Positions 7,230 through 14,701 of a DNA stretch of 34,034 nt are shown piece by piece; the stretch's first letter is position 1, and each line of letters starts with the position of its first letter. The position numbers and the translations under genes were made by a program. A model generated the notes under the pieces. It saw nothing but the letters and a program-made list of their open reading frames with translations, ran no database searches and was not told the origin of the DNA. Location of the stretch: positions 1 through 34,034 of the forward strand of contig JBCCZI010000036.1 of assembly GCA_039187815.1 (NCBI GenBank). The letters are read 5' to 3'. Source of the DNA: Thermohalobaculum sp039187815 (lineage in GTDB: Bacteria; Pseudomonadota; Alphaproteobacteria; Rhodobacterales; Rhodobacteraceae).

Positions 7230-8239
7230 CCACAGCACCCGAGGCGGTTTCGGCCCGTGAACCCGCCTCCGATCCGCTCGCCACCGGCGCGCGGAACCTG
7301 CTTAGGGCCTGCGCCGAGGTGCGGCCGGGCCAGCGGGTCCTGCTGGTGCAGGAAGACCCTGCACTCGGATGGTATGATACAGCGGCTCCGCAGGCCGTTG
7401 CCCGTGAGGGCTTGGCCATGGGCGCCTCGGTGCAGATGCTGGCTGTCGGGGGCCCCGATCAGCCGCCGCCACCCGCTTTGGCCAAGGCGCAGGCCGAGGC
7501 GGATGTGGAAATCTTCTTTGCCCGGCTCGGCGATCAGGACCGGTTTTGCCCGCGTGATCCGGGGCGCCGCACGGTCGTCAGCTATGCGCGGACGGCGGCG
7601 GCGCTGGCCTCCGATTTCGGCAGGCGCGCCCACGGCGAGATGCTGTTCCTCAAGGCATCGGTCGATGCCAGGCTTCACGCCGCCGCCGAGCTCCGCGTGC
7701 GCTGTCCACTGGGCACAGAGCTGATCGGCCGCGCTGCACCCGGTCCAGCGCAAGACGTCACCATCCGCCGCTTCCCGATGTGTGTGCCCGCACCGGTCTT
7801 GGCGGCCGGCTTCTCGGGACGGGTCGTTCTGGCAGGGCATCTCTATCCGACCGGGTCACAGAGCTACCAGCCGCGCTCGGTGGCGCTTTCGGGGCCTGTC
7901 TCGGTGCGCCTCGAGGCGGGGCGGATCACCGGTCTCGACGGCCGGCCCGAGGATATGACCCGCATCCGGCGCCACTATGAGCGGCTGGCCCAGCTCTTCG
8001 ACATCGATCCTTGGATCTGCCATTCCTGGCATGCGGGGCTGCATCCCGGCTGTACGGCGCCGATCGAACCGGAGATGGATCCGGATCGCTGGGCCAATTC
8101 CGTGTTTGGCAGCCCCGGCTGGCTGCATTTTCACACCTGCGGTGCCTATGCGCCGGGGGAGGTTTGCTGGATGGTCGCGCAGCCCACCATCACCGCCGAC
8201 GGCGTGGCGCTTTGGCAGGATGGCCGGCTGGTGTCTTGA
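7226..8239 (+). CDS. M29 aminopeptidase-like / NicX-like metalloprotein
   Basis: A 337-residue protein I place, with moderate confidence, in the M29 aminopeptidase fold. That fold also includes the non-haem iron ring-cleaving enzyme NicX (2,5-dihydroxypyridine dioxygenase). The N-terminal Rossmann-like half is recognisable (LLRACAEVRPGQRVLLVQEDP, AREGLAMGASVQML). The C-terminal half carries candidate metal ligands: H266, H269 and H273 in CHSWHAGLHPGC, and H301 and H303 in WLHFHTCG. The two conserved glutamates of true M29 peptidases are not obvious. It is the last gene of the importer operon (4-nt overlap). It may hydrolyse or oxidise the product of the oxygenase; peptidase and dioxygenase remain alternatives. 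Confidence 0.65.
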   Translation: MTTAPEAVSAREPASDPLATGARNLLRACAEVRPGQRVLLVQEDPALGWYDTAAPQAVAREGLAMGASVQMLAVGGPDQPPPPALAKAQAEADVEIFFARLGDQDRFCPRDPGRRTVVSYARTAAALASDFGRRAHGEMLFLKASVDARLHAAAELRVRCPLGTELIGRAAPGPAQDVTIRRFPMCVPAPVLAAGFSGRVVLAGHLYPTGSQSYQPRSVALSGPVSVRLEAGRITGLDGRPEDMTRIRRHYERLAQLFDIDPWICHSWHAGLHPGCTAPIEPEMDPDRWANSVFGSPGWLHFHTCGAYAPGEVCWMVAQPTITADGVALWQDGRLVS

Positions 8240-8255
8240 GCCCGTCTCGCGGCCC

Positions 8256-8453
8256 TCAGAGCGGCGCATGCGCCTGGCCCGGATCCTCGTCATCCCAGCG
8301 GCAACAGATGCGGTAGCGCTCGAGCGCCGCATCGTCCAACAGGCCGCGCTGGCGCAGATGCATCGCGGCGCCATAGCGGACAAGACCCGAGCCCGGCTCG
8401 CCCAGCGGACAGGCCAGATCTGTCCAGGCCTCGGCGTCGGTCATTGCGTTCAC
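8256..8453 (-). CDS. Small hypothetical protein (62-65 aa)
   Basis: A short minus-strand ORF tucked between two plus-strand genes. The GTG at 8451-8453 has a good ribosome site (GGAAGGGG, 6-nt spacing) and gives 65 residues; the ATG at 8442-8444 would give 62. The product (MTDAEAWTDLACPLGEPGSG, then LVRYGAAMHLRQRG and LERYRICCRWDDED) is acidic at both ends and has a Cys-Cys pair. I do not recognise it. Its frame is open further upstream to 8990, but that part is antisense to the TetR gene and looks like shadow. The 16-nt gap to the previous stop makes it convergent with the importer operon. Confidence 0.55.
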   Translation of the reverse strand: MNAMTDAEAWTDLACPLGEPGSGLVRYGAAMHLRQRGLLDDAALERYRICCRWDDEDPGQAHAPL

Positions 8454-8500
8454 GGCGCGCCCCTTCCATAGCAGGGAGGACAAAGGACCAGAGGAGCGGC

Positions 8501-9148
8501 ATGGCGGAGGCGAAACCGATCGGACCGCGGCGACGGGCATCCAAGGGCGCGCGGCGCGACCAGTTGATGGACGCGACGCTGGCCACGCTGGCGCGCCGAG
8601 GGCTCGCCCAGGTGACTCTGGCGGATGTGGCCGAGACCGCGGGCCTGTCGCGGGGCATCGTGAACTTCCATTTCGAGAGCAAGGAGCGGCTGCTGTTCGC
8701 GACCCTATCGCGCCTGTCCGCCGAGTACGACGCGGTCTGGCGCGAGGAATTGGCCGCTGCCGGACCTCGTGTTGCCGACCGCCTGCGTGCTTTGCTCTCC
8801 GCTGATTTCTCCGAACGGCTGTGCGCGCCCGAAAAGGTCGCCGCTTGGTTTGCCTTCTTTGCCGAGGCGGCGGCGCGGCCCGACTATCGCGATCTCTGCT
8901 GGGCCCGGGACGATGCGCTTCTTGCGGCGATCCGTGGCCTCTGCGCCGAACTCGATGCCGAGGCGGGCTATGGCCAGGACGCGCAGGCAACGGCCATGGC
9001 GCTCTATGCCATGCAAGAGGGCCTGTGGCTCCGTCTGATGCTCGGCAATGCCGAACTGTCGCGCCAGGACGCGCTGGCCATCGCGCTCGGCATGTTGGGG
9101 ACGCTGTTTCCGCAGCATTTCGACCGCGATGGCTCTGTGCGCCCCTAG
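8501..9148 (+). CDS. TetR-family regulator, BetI-like
   Basis: A 215-residue TetR repressor. I start at the ATG at 8501 (MAEAKPIGPRR), preceded by GAGGAG, rather than at the open-frame start at 8444. The HTH is at about residues 40-65 (VTLADVAETAGLSRGIVNFHFESKERLL), and the C-terminal part has BetI-type features (FSERLCAPEKVAAWFAFFAEA, MQEGLWLRLMLG). BetI proteins repress choline/betaine genes and respond to quaternary amines. The gene is convergent with the Rieske oxygenase, whose promoter holds a TTGAA-N6-TTCAA palindrome, so it is the best candidate to bind there. The recognition helix resembles that of the second TetR at 17556 (LSRGIVNFHF versus LSMGLVSFHF). Confidence 0.9.
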   Translation: MAEAKPIGPRRRASKGARRDQLMDATLATLARRGLAQVTLADVAETAGLSRGIVNFHFESKERLLFATLSRLSAEYDAVWREELAAAGPRVADRLRALLSADFSERLCAPEKVAAWFAFFAEAAARPDYRDLCWARDDALLAAIRGLCAELDAEAGYGQDAQATAMALYAMQEGLWLRLMLGNAELSRQDALAIALGMLGTLFPQHFDRDGSVRP

Positions 9149-9156
9149 GCTGGTCC

Positions 9157-10356
9157 TCATGCCGCGCCGAGGCGGGCGTTGGTCGTGGCCATATCCGCCT
9201 CGGCCGGCGCGGCCTCCAGCGTCATCACTGGCAAGATCGCGCGCAGATGTTCGTGATGGCTGCGCAGCCCCTGCTCGAGATCCGACAGGAAGAACCCGGT
9301 GAAAGCGGGCGAGGCCATGGCCTCGTTCGACCAAATGGTCAGCTGGATGTCCTCCTCGACCGTTTCCCGGTCGATCCGCGACGCCAGATAGCGCGCTGCC
9401 CGCTCTTGCCGCGTCTCGTCCCCATAGCGATAGACTGCCCCCCGCAACTGCGTCTGCGAGGTCGAGATCGGGAACTCCTGATAGAATTGGAGCGACTCCG
9501 GCGTGGCGGCGATCACCGTATTGGGGAACAGGCCCCAATAGGGCCAGCTCTGGTGCTGCGCTTCGGGCAGATGCGGACGCGGGGCCGAGAGGCGCACATA
9601 GGCGCGCACGCTCCAGCGGCGACGGCCCTCGCGCTCGAACCGGCCGACCGAGCGGTTCGCCCCGGCGACCATCGGCTCATCCACATAGTCATGGCCATAG
9701 AGATCCTGGAGCGCCGGATGGGCCATCGCCACATGATAGCCCTCATTGTCCACATCGCGCACCGACTTCCAATTGACTGGGCTCTGATCGCTCCAGATCG
9801 GGCCCGAGGGCACCATGGTCTCGCTGCGATACTGGCCGATCTCCTCGGCAAAGGGCGCCAGGATCTCTGCGACGGGTGGCTGCGGCCCCGGGGCAAAGCG
9901 CACAAAGACCAGCCCGTTCCAGATCTCCATCTCGAGCGGCAGCAGGCCCCACTCGACGCGGTCCAATGCGGGAAAGCTCTCGGGCCGGGCCGCCCCGCGC
10001 AGCGTGCCGTCGAGGTTGAACACCCAGCCGTGGAACGGGCACACCACAGCCGAGCCGCACCGCCCGCGTTCGCCCACCGCCACGCGCGAGCCTCGGTGCC
10101 GGCAGATGTTGTGAAAAGCCCGGAGCACGCCGTCGCGCCCGCGCAGGATCAGCGCCCGGTCGCCCACCGCGTCGAAGGTGAGGTAATCTCCGGGCTCAGG
10201 CACGTCCGAGATATGGCAGGCAATTTGCCAATGGGTGCGGAACAGCGTGGTCTTCTCGAGCTCGGTCAGCGCGTCGCTGTGATAGGTCCAGGCCGGCAGA
10301 CCGCGGCGATCCCAGGCGGCGGTCTCGGCGTGTCCCATCGTGGCTGCGTCATCCAT
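9157..10356 (-). CDS. Rieske-type oxygenase alpha subunit, CntA/stachydrine-demethylase-like
   Basis: A 399-residue oxygenase alpha subunit. The Rieske cluster ligands are C85-x-H87 (NICRHRGS) and C106-x2-H109 (CPFHGW). The catalytic domain has NWKSVRDVDNEGYHVAMAHP, giving iron ligands H208 and H213, with D336 in VEEDIQL the likely third. The residue that bridges Rieske and iron sites is E205 (E-G-Y-H), where ring hydroxylases usually have Asp. Glu at this site is a feature of quaternary-amine oxygenases such as carnitine monooxygenase CntA. I therefore infer N-demethylation or C-N cleavage of a methylated amine. No reductase gene is present in the window. The gene is divergent from a cupin/aminotransferase operon across a palindromic operator. 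Confidence 0.9.
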   Translation of the reverse strand: MDDAATMGHAETAAWDRRGLPAWTYHSDALTELEKTTLFRTHWQIACHISDVPEPGDYLTFDAVGDRALILRGRDGVLRAFHNICRHRGSRVAVGERGRCGSAVVCPFHGWVFNLDGTLRGAARPESFPALDRVEWGLLPLEMEIWNGLVFVRFAPGPQPPVAEILAPFAEEIGQYRSETMVPSGPIWSDQSPVNWKSVRDVDNEGYHVAMAHPALQDLYGHDYVDEPMVAGANRSVGRFEREGRRRWSVRAYVRLSAPRPHLPEAQHQSWPYWGLFPNTVIAATPESLQFYQEFPISTSQTQLRGAVYRYGDETRQERAARYLASRIDRETVEEDIQLTIWSNEAMASPAFTGFFLSDLEQGLRSHHEHLRAILPVMTLEAAPAEADMATTNARLGAA

Positions 10357-10375
10357 GGCCGTTCTCGCTTTCGCT

Positions 10376-10395
10376 TATTGAACCGAGATTCAATA
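10376..10395. promoter_or_regulatory. Palindromic operator TATTGAA-N6-TTCAATA
   Basis: Perfect 7+7 inverted repeat with a 6-bp spacer, centred in the 93-bp gap between the Rieske gene (start 10356, minus) and the cupin gene (start 10450, plus). Size and position fit a TetR-family operator controlling both directions. BetI sites of other bacteria contain similar TTGAAC/TTCAA half-sites. A related site lies at 13397-13416. Confidence 0.75.
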
Positions 10396-10449
10396 ATAGG
10401 CCAGCACGGCGCGATTCGGAAGCCTCGCGCAACCGCCCGGGAGAGCATC

Positions 10450-10815
10450 ATGAAAGCCATTCAACCGCATGAACGCCGGGTCGCGAACATCCGCGACGAG
10501 GCGGCCTATCGACCCTACGACCCCGAAGGAGTGAGCGAGCAGGGGACCTCGTTCATCAAGCTGAACGACCAGGGGCCCCGCGATGTGGGCTTCTACATTT
10601 ACCGCATGGAGCCCGGCAGCCGCTCGACGCCGCACCGCCATGGCGGGGCCGAGGAGTTCCTGATGATCGAGGGCGAGCTGATCGACAATGACGGCACGGT
10701 CTATCGTGCGGGGGATGTGGTCTGGCTGGCCGGCGGAACCGAGCACACCTCGCACACCGAGACCGGCTGCCTGATCGCGGTCTATGCGGAAGCCTCGGAG
10801 GAGCCGCCACAATGA
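10450..10815 (+). CDS. Single-domain cupin protein
   Basis: A 121-residue cupin starting at the ATG at 10450, not at the much longer open frame that runs through the antisense of the Rieske gene. Cupin motif 1 is G-x5-HxH (PGSRSTPHRHGGAEEFLMIEGEL), with His61-region ligands and a Glu. Motif 2 is YRAGDVVWLAGGTEHTSHTETG. The metal set 2-His, Glu, His looks intact. Cupins of this size act as isomerases, dioxygenases or binding proteins. Being first in an operon with an aminotransferase (4-nt overlap) and divergent from a demethylating Rieske enzyme, it probably handles an intermediate of the same pathway. Confidence 0.85.
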   Translation: MKAIQPHERRVANIRDEAAYRPYDPEGVSEQGTSFIKLNDQGPRDVGFYIYRMEPGSRSTPHRHGGAEEFLMIEGELIDNDGTVYRAGDVVWLAGGTEHTSHTETGCLIAVYAEASEEPPQ

Positions 10816-12209
10816 ATGCCGACGGTCTGCCGCCGGTGCCGAGCCAGGGCGAGTCGGCCACGGCCGCTGCCGATCGCCGCCACCACCTGCACCCCTGGGA
10901 GGCGTTGGGGCAATGGCGGCAGGCCGAGCGCCACGTCATCGTGCGGGGCGAGGGCATCCATCTGATCGACGAGCAGGGGCGCCGGCTGATCGACGGGCCC
11001 GGCGGCATGTGGTGCGTGCAGATCGGCTATGGCCGCCAGGAAATGGCCGATGCCATGGCCGAGCAGGTGATGCGGCTTCCCTATGCCTCGCCTTGGTCGA
11101 CCGCCCATGACCCGGGCGCGCAGCTGGCCGAGACGTTGGCCCGGCATGCTCCCGGCGCGCTCAACACGGTGCAGTTCACCACCGGCGGCTCGACCGCCGT
11201 CGACACCGCCATCCGCACCATGCACTTCATGAACAACCGGCTGGGGCGGCCCGAGAAGAAGATCGTGATCGGGCGCGAGAAGGGCTATCACGGCTCGACC
11301 TATCTCTCGGCCAGCGTGACCGGCAAGGAGCGCGACCGGAGCCATTTCGACTTTGAGACGCGGCTCGTGCACCTGCTGCCGGATGTGAACCCGTTCATCC
11401 GCCCCGAGGGCATGACCGAAGACGCCTGGTGCGATGCCAAGATCGCCGATCTCGAGAACGCCATTGCCACCCTCGACCCGGATCGGGTCGGAGCCTTCAT
11501 CGCCGAGCCGGTGCTCTGCTCGGGCGGCGTGGTCATCCCGCCAAGGGGCTATCACGCCCGCACCTTGGAGCTCTGCCGTCGCCACGACATCCTCTACATC
11601 TCCGACGAGGTGGTGACGGCCTTTGGGCGTCTCGGGCACTGGTTCGCCTCGCAGGAGGTCTTTGGCATCGAGCCGGACATGATCTGCTGTGCCAAGGGGA
11701 TCACCTCCGGCTATCAGCCGCTGGGGGCCTGCCTGATCTCGGACCGGGTGCTCGAGCGCATGACGGGCGCCGACCACAGCGTGCTGTTCCCGAACGGCTA
11801 TACCTATTCGGCCCATCCGGTGGCCTGTGCGGCGGCGTTGAAGAACCTCGAGATCATGGAGCGCGAGGATCTGTTCGGCCATGTGCGCCGTGTGGCCCCG
11901 CGGTTTCAAGAGCGGCTTGCGGCGCTCAAGGCCTCTCCGATCATCGGGGATGCGCGCGGCATGGGGCTGCTCGGCTGCCTCGAGGGCCTGTCCGAGGCGG
12001 GGCGCGCCATGCCGCTCGCCACCCAGCGCGATCTCGGCAGCCGGCTCGATGCGGCCTGCGAGGCGCGCGGTCTGATTGTGCGGCCCTTGATCAACATGTG
12101 CGTCTTCTCCCCCCCGCTGATTATCTCGGAGGCCGAGATCGAAGCCATGTTCGACATCTTCGAGGATGCGCTGACCGAGGTAGCCACGGACATCGCCGCG
12201 GGGCGCTGA
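10812..12209 (+). CDS. Class III PLP-dependent aminotransferase (omega-aminotransferase type)
   Basis: A 465-residue fold-type I aminotransferase. It has the PLP-phosphate and ring-stacking segments FTTGGSTAVDTAIR (122-135) and GYHGST (158-163), the PLP-N1-binding Asp265 in YISDEVVTAFGRLG and the Schiff-base Lys295 in ICCAKGITSGYQPLGA. The family moves terminal amino groups from diamines, beta-alanine, taurine or similar compounds to pyruvate or 2-oxoglutarate. The context (Rieske demethylase, cupin, polyamine-type importer nearby) suggests it deaminates a primary amine left after demethylation. A BetI-like regulator and shared operator suggest amine induction. Exact donor and acceptor cannot be read. 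Confidence 0.92.
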   Translation: MNADGLPPVPSQGESATAAADRRHHLHPWEALGQWRQAERHVIVRGEGIHLIDEQGRRLIDGPGGMWCVQIGYGRQEMADAMAEQVMRLPYASPWSTAHDPGAQLAETLARHAPGALNTVQFTTGGSTAVDTAIRTMHFMNNRLGRPEKKIVIGREKGYHGSTYLSASVTGKERDRSHFDFETRLVHLLPDVNPFIRPEGMTEDAWCDAKIADLENAIATLDPDRVGAFIAEPVLCSGGVVIPPRGYHARTLELCRRHDILYISDEVVTAFGRLGHWFASQEVFGIEPDMICCAKGITSGYQPLGACLISDRVLERMTGADHSVLFPNGYTYSAHPVACAAALKNLEIMEREDLFGHVRRVAPRFQERLAALKASPIIGDARGMGLLGCLEGLSEAGRAMPLATQRDLGSRLDAACEARGLIVRPLINMCVFSPPLIISEAEIEAMFDIFEDALTEVATDIAAGR

Positions 12210-12211
12210 GG

Positions 12212-12553
12212 ATGTTCCACATGCACAGCGTCTTTGACCTGCGCGACGGCGTAAGCGATGCGCAGTTCCGCGACGCTTGGGAGCGGCTGACGGCCGATCT
12301 GATCGCGCGCGGTCTGCTGGTCTCGGCGAGCGGTCTGCTGGCGCGCCGGTCGGACACGCCGCTCGACACGGATGACGGGCGAGGCCTGCGCTATCTCACC
12401 GTTATGAGCTTCCAGGACCGCGCCCAATCCGAGGCCGCTTGGGACGAGATCGCGGGCTTGCATCCGCCGGCCCTTGGCCTCCATCGCCGTGTGCTCGGCA
12501 TGGTCGCGGAGCCCGTGTTCTCCTGTTGGGAGGACCTCGACGCTGTGCCTTAG
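12212..12553 (+). CDS. Small alpha/beta-barrel-like protein (DUF6614-like)
   Basis: A 113-residue protein starting at ATG 12212, two bases after the aminotransferase stop. It begins MFHMHSVFDLRDGVSDAQF and ends EPVFSCWEDLDAVP, with RRSDTPLDTDDGRGLRYLTV and MSFQDRAQSEAAWDEI in between. The strand-helix-strand pattern and the conserved SDTPxDTDD and FxCWEDL motifs recall a small uncharacterised family in Rhodobacteraceae (I believe DUF6614, from memory). Such folds resemble dimeric ferredoxin-like barrels. Its stop codon overlaps the stop of the convergent double-cupin gene. Function unknown; probably accessory to the operon. Confidence 0.75.
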   Translation: MFHMHSVFDLRDGVSDAQFRDAWERLTADLIARGLLVSASGLLARRSDTPLDTDDGRGLRYLTVMSFQDRAQSEAAWDEIAGLHPPALGLHRRVLGMVAEPVFSCWEDLDAVP

Positions 12554-13266
12554 GGCGCATATGTGGCGGTGAGCGTCGAGGTTGGCCCTGTTGTCTCGCG
12601 ACCCAGAACCGAGCCCGCACGGATATAGCCCGTCTCCCCCGGGCCGATGCTCAGTGCCCCGCCCTCACCCGAGAGCGTGAGCGAGCCGTCGAGCACATGG
12701 ATCAACTCATGGGTCGGCGCCGCGGCCGAGGCAGTCCGCCCGCTTGCCAGCTGCGCCACCGAGACCGCCATCCGCCCCGTGCTGTTCAGGAACCAGGTGT
12801 TCTGGGCGCCGACCGGACCCTCAGCGCCGATGCAGGTCCAATCGGGCACGGTGATCCGGTCGAGCGAGGGGTTCTCGGCCCCCTCGGTCACCGGATCGTC
12901 GACGATCATGAAGACCTTGCGCACATAGTCCGGCATCGTCCACTGGCATCGAAACCCTTTGGGAATGACGAAGGCTTGGCCGGCCTCGACCGTGATCTTG
13001 GCGCCATCGGGCAGGGCCATGACCACCGATCCCTCGAGCAGCAGCATGAACTCGTCGACGGGGTAGGGGCCCGGCTGGTCCACAAAGGCGGTGCAGTCCC
13101 AGACACCCGCCATGTAGCCGGTCTCGGTGTTCTCATCACATAACCACCCGCGCTGGACCGGCGTTCCTGAGACCAGCAAAGCGGGATCGAGCGGGTCCCA
13201 AGCCACGAGCCCGGTGCCCGACCGATCCGAATGCGCCACACGCGTGACACCGACCAACTCCCCCAT
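12550..13266 (-). CDS. Double-cupin protein
   Basis: A 238-residue bicupin. The start is the ATG at 13264-13266 (MGELVGVTRVAHSD), with an AGGAGG ribosome site. The open frame reaches 13359, but that part is unlike the family. Domain 1 spans about 40-130 (YPVDEFMLLLEGSVVMALPDG, VEAGQAFVIPKGFRCQW) and domain 2 about 165-235 (PTHELIHVLDGSLTLSGEGG, IGPGETGYIRAGSVL), both of the DUF861/ureidoglycine-hydrolase-like type. Several usual metal-binding histidines are missing, so it may be a binding or regulatory protein. It is divergent from the ABC importer operon and shares its 240-bp promoter region, where an operator-like palindrome occurs. Confidence 0.82.
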   Translation of the reverse strand: MGELVGVTRVAHSDRSGTGLVAWDPLDPALLVSGTPVQRGWLCDENTETGYMAGVWDCTAFVDQPGPYPVDEFMLLLEGSVVMALPDGAKITVEAGQAFVIPKGFRCQWTMPDYVRKVFMIVDDPVTEGAENPSLDRITVPDWTCIGAEGPVGAQNTWFLNSTGRMAVSVAQLASGRTASAAAPTHELIHVLDGSLTLSGEGGALSIGPGETGYIRAGSVLGRETTGPTSTLTATYAP

Positions 13267-13396
13267 ACCATCCTCCTCGATGCCAGCAAATTGAGCAGCG
13301 GACCGTGCAACAGGTATGTTTGGAACCGCCCGCGCCCTGAATGCGCAACACTCGACCACAACGCGCTTGACTGCGACGAATTGTCAATATCCTATC

Positions 13397-13416
13397 GATT
13401 GAACGCGCATTCAGTG
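13397..13416. promoter_or_regulatory. Second operator-like palindrome, GATTGAA-N6-TTCAGTG
   Basis: TTGAA (13399-13403), CGCGCA and TTCAG (13410-13414) repeat the layout of the 10376-10395 palindrome: same half-sites and same 6-bp spacer, with one mismatch in the core. A half-site-like CTGAATGCGC lies 60 bp upstream at 13337-13346. It is placed between the double-cupin gene and the importer operon, so one TetR protein, or the two paralogues, may control both regions. Confidence 0.6.
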
Positions 13417-13506
13417 CGCCCGCGCCAAAAGGTGCACCTGGGAGAGACGGACGACAAGATCCAAGCAACGACGACAGGGTGCATCACAACAAAGGAGGTC
13501 CAATCA

Positions 13507-14628
13507 ATGGATATCGTTGACAACCTGAATGCCGTGCGCACCGGCGAGCTCAGCCGGCGTGCCTTCAACCGCTCGCTGCTCGGCATGGGCATCGCGATGG
13601 CGACCGTTCCCTTGCCAACCCGGCGCGCCATGGCTGCGACCGAGGACCAGGCCAACTACTTCACATGGGGCGGCTATGACATCCCCGAACTGTTTGGCCC
13701 CTATGAGGCGAAGAACGGCGCGCTGCCGAATTTCACGACCTTTGGCGGGTCGGAAGAGGCGCTGACCAAAATGCGCGCGGGCTTTGTGGTCGATGTCTCG
13801 CATCCCTGCAATCAGGCGGTGCCGCGCTGGATCCAGTCGGGTCTGTTCCAGCCGCTCGACACCTCGCGGTTGTCGAACTGGGGCGATTTGATGCCCGAGC
13901 TTTACAACCTCCCCGGTAATATCGTCGACGGCAAGGTGTACATGGCGCCGATGGACTGGGGCCAAAGCTCGGTCACCTACCGCACCGATCTCTATGAGCT
14001 CGAGGGCGAGGAGTCCTGGGGTATGCTATGGAACCCGAAATACGAGGGTAGGCTTGCCTGCCTCGCCTCGGGGGCCGACACGTGGTGGTGCGGCGCGATC
14101 TATGCCGGTGTGCCGTTCTCAGAGATCCACACCGATGCGGCGTTCGACAAGATCGCCGATGTGATGCGCAAACAGCGCCCGCTGATCCGGATGTACACCG
14201 ATGACACCACCTCGCTCGAGCAGGCGCTGGCCTCGGGCGAGGTCGCGGCCGCACTGACCTGGAACGAGACCGCCGTCAGCCTGCAGGCCGAGGGCATCCC
14301 GGCCAAGTTCGCCCAGGTAAAAGAAGGCGCGCTGACCTGGGTCTGCGGCCCGATGATCCACAAGGACGCGCCGAACCTGGATCGCGCCTATGAGATGATT
14401 GACGCCATGCTGAGCGTCGAGACCGGATCCTTCTTGATCAACGATTACGGCTATGGCCACTCGAACAAGAAAGCGTTCGAAGGCTTTACGGCCGAGCGTC
14501 TCGCCGAGCTGGGCCTCAGCGATCAACCGCTCGAGATCCTCCAGGCCGGCCACTTCCAGATCCCGCAGACGCAGGAATGGGAGAGCAAGATGAACAATCT
14601 GTTCGAGCAGATCAAAGCCGGGTTCTGA
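13507..14628 (+). CDS. Polyamine-type ABC transporter binding protein with Tat signal
   Basis: A 373-residue PotD-like solute-binding protein. The ATG at 13507 follows AAAGGAGGT. The N-terminus carries a twin-arginine motif (LSRRAFNRSLLGMGIAMATV, then RRAMAA), so export is probably through Tat. The mature part has family features: YFTWGGYDIPELF, FGGSEEALTKMRAG, VDVSHPCNQAVPRWIQSGLF, GKVYMAPMDWGQSSVTYR and TDDTTSLEQALASGEVAAALTWNE. PotD/PotF proteins bind spermidine or putrescine, but this wider family also binds other cationic amines and opines. It heads the ten-gene cluster. A strong hairpin behind it may raise its level relative to the membrane parts. Confidence 0.9.
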   Translation: MDIVDNLNAVRTGELSRRAFNRSLLGMGIAMATVPLPTRRAMAATEDQANYFTWGGYDIPELFGPYEAKNGALPNFTTFGGSEEALTKMRAGFVVDVSHPCNQAVPRWIQSGLFQPLDTSRLSNWGDLMPELYNLPGNIVDGKVYMAPMDWGQSSVTYRTDLYELEGEESWGMLWNPKYEGRLACLASGADTWWCGAIYAGVPFSEIHTDAAFDKIADVMRKQRPLIRMYTDDTTSLEQALASGEVAAALTWNETAVSLQAEGIPAKFAQVKEGALTWVCGPMIHKDAPNLDRAYEMIDAMLSVETGSFLINDYGYGHSNKKAFEGFTAERLAELGLSDQPLEILQAGHFQIPQTQEWESKMNNLFEQIKAGF

Positions 14629-14647
14629 TCCGCCCGGAGTTTGATGC

Positions 14648-14671
14648 GGAGCGGTCTTACGGGATCGCTCC
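14648..14671 (+). terminator. Intercistronic hairpin with UACG loop
   Basis: GGAGCGGTCT-TACG-GGATCGCTCC forms a 10-bp stem (two G-U pairs) with a UACG tetraloop, 19 nt after the binding-protein stop and 30 nt before the permease start. There is no U-tract, so it is more likely an mRNA-stabilising or partial terminator element than a full terminator. Confidence 0.55.
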
Positions 14672-14701
14672 CACGGTTGGTCTGCAAGAACGGAGGGCAC
14701 G

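Noticed and set aside
8821..10449. Long plus-strand open frame reaching into the cupin gene
   Set aside because: It runs through the TetR gene in another frame and antisense to the Rieske gene. Only the part from the ATG at 10450 matches a family.
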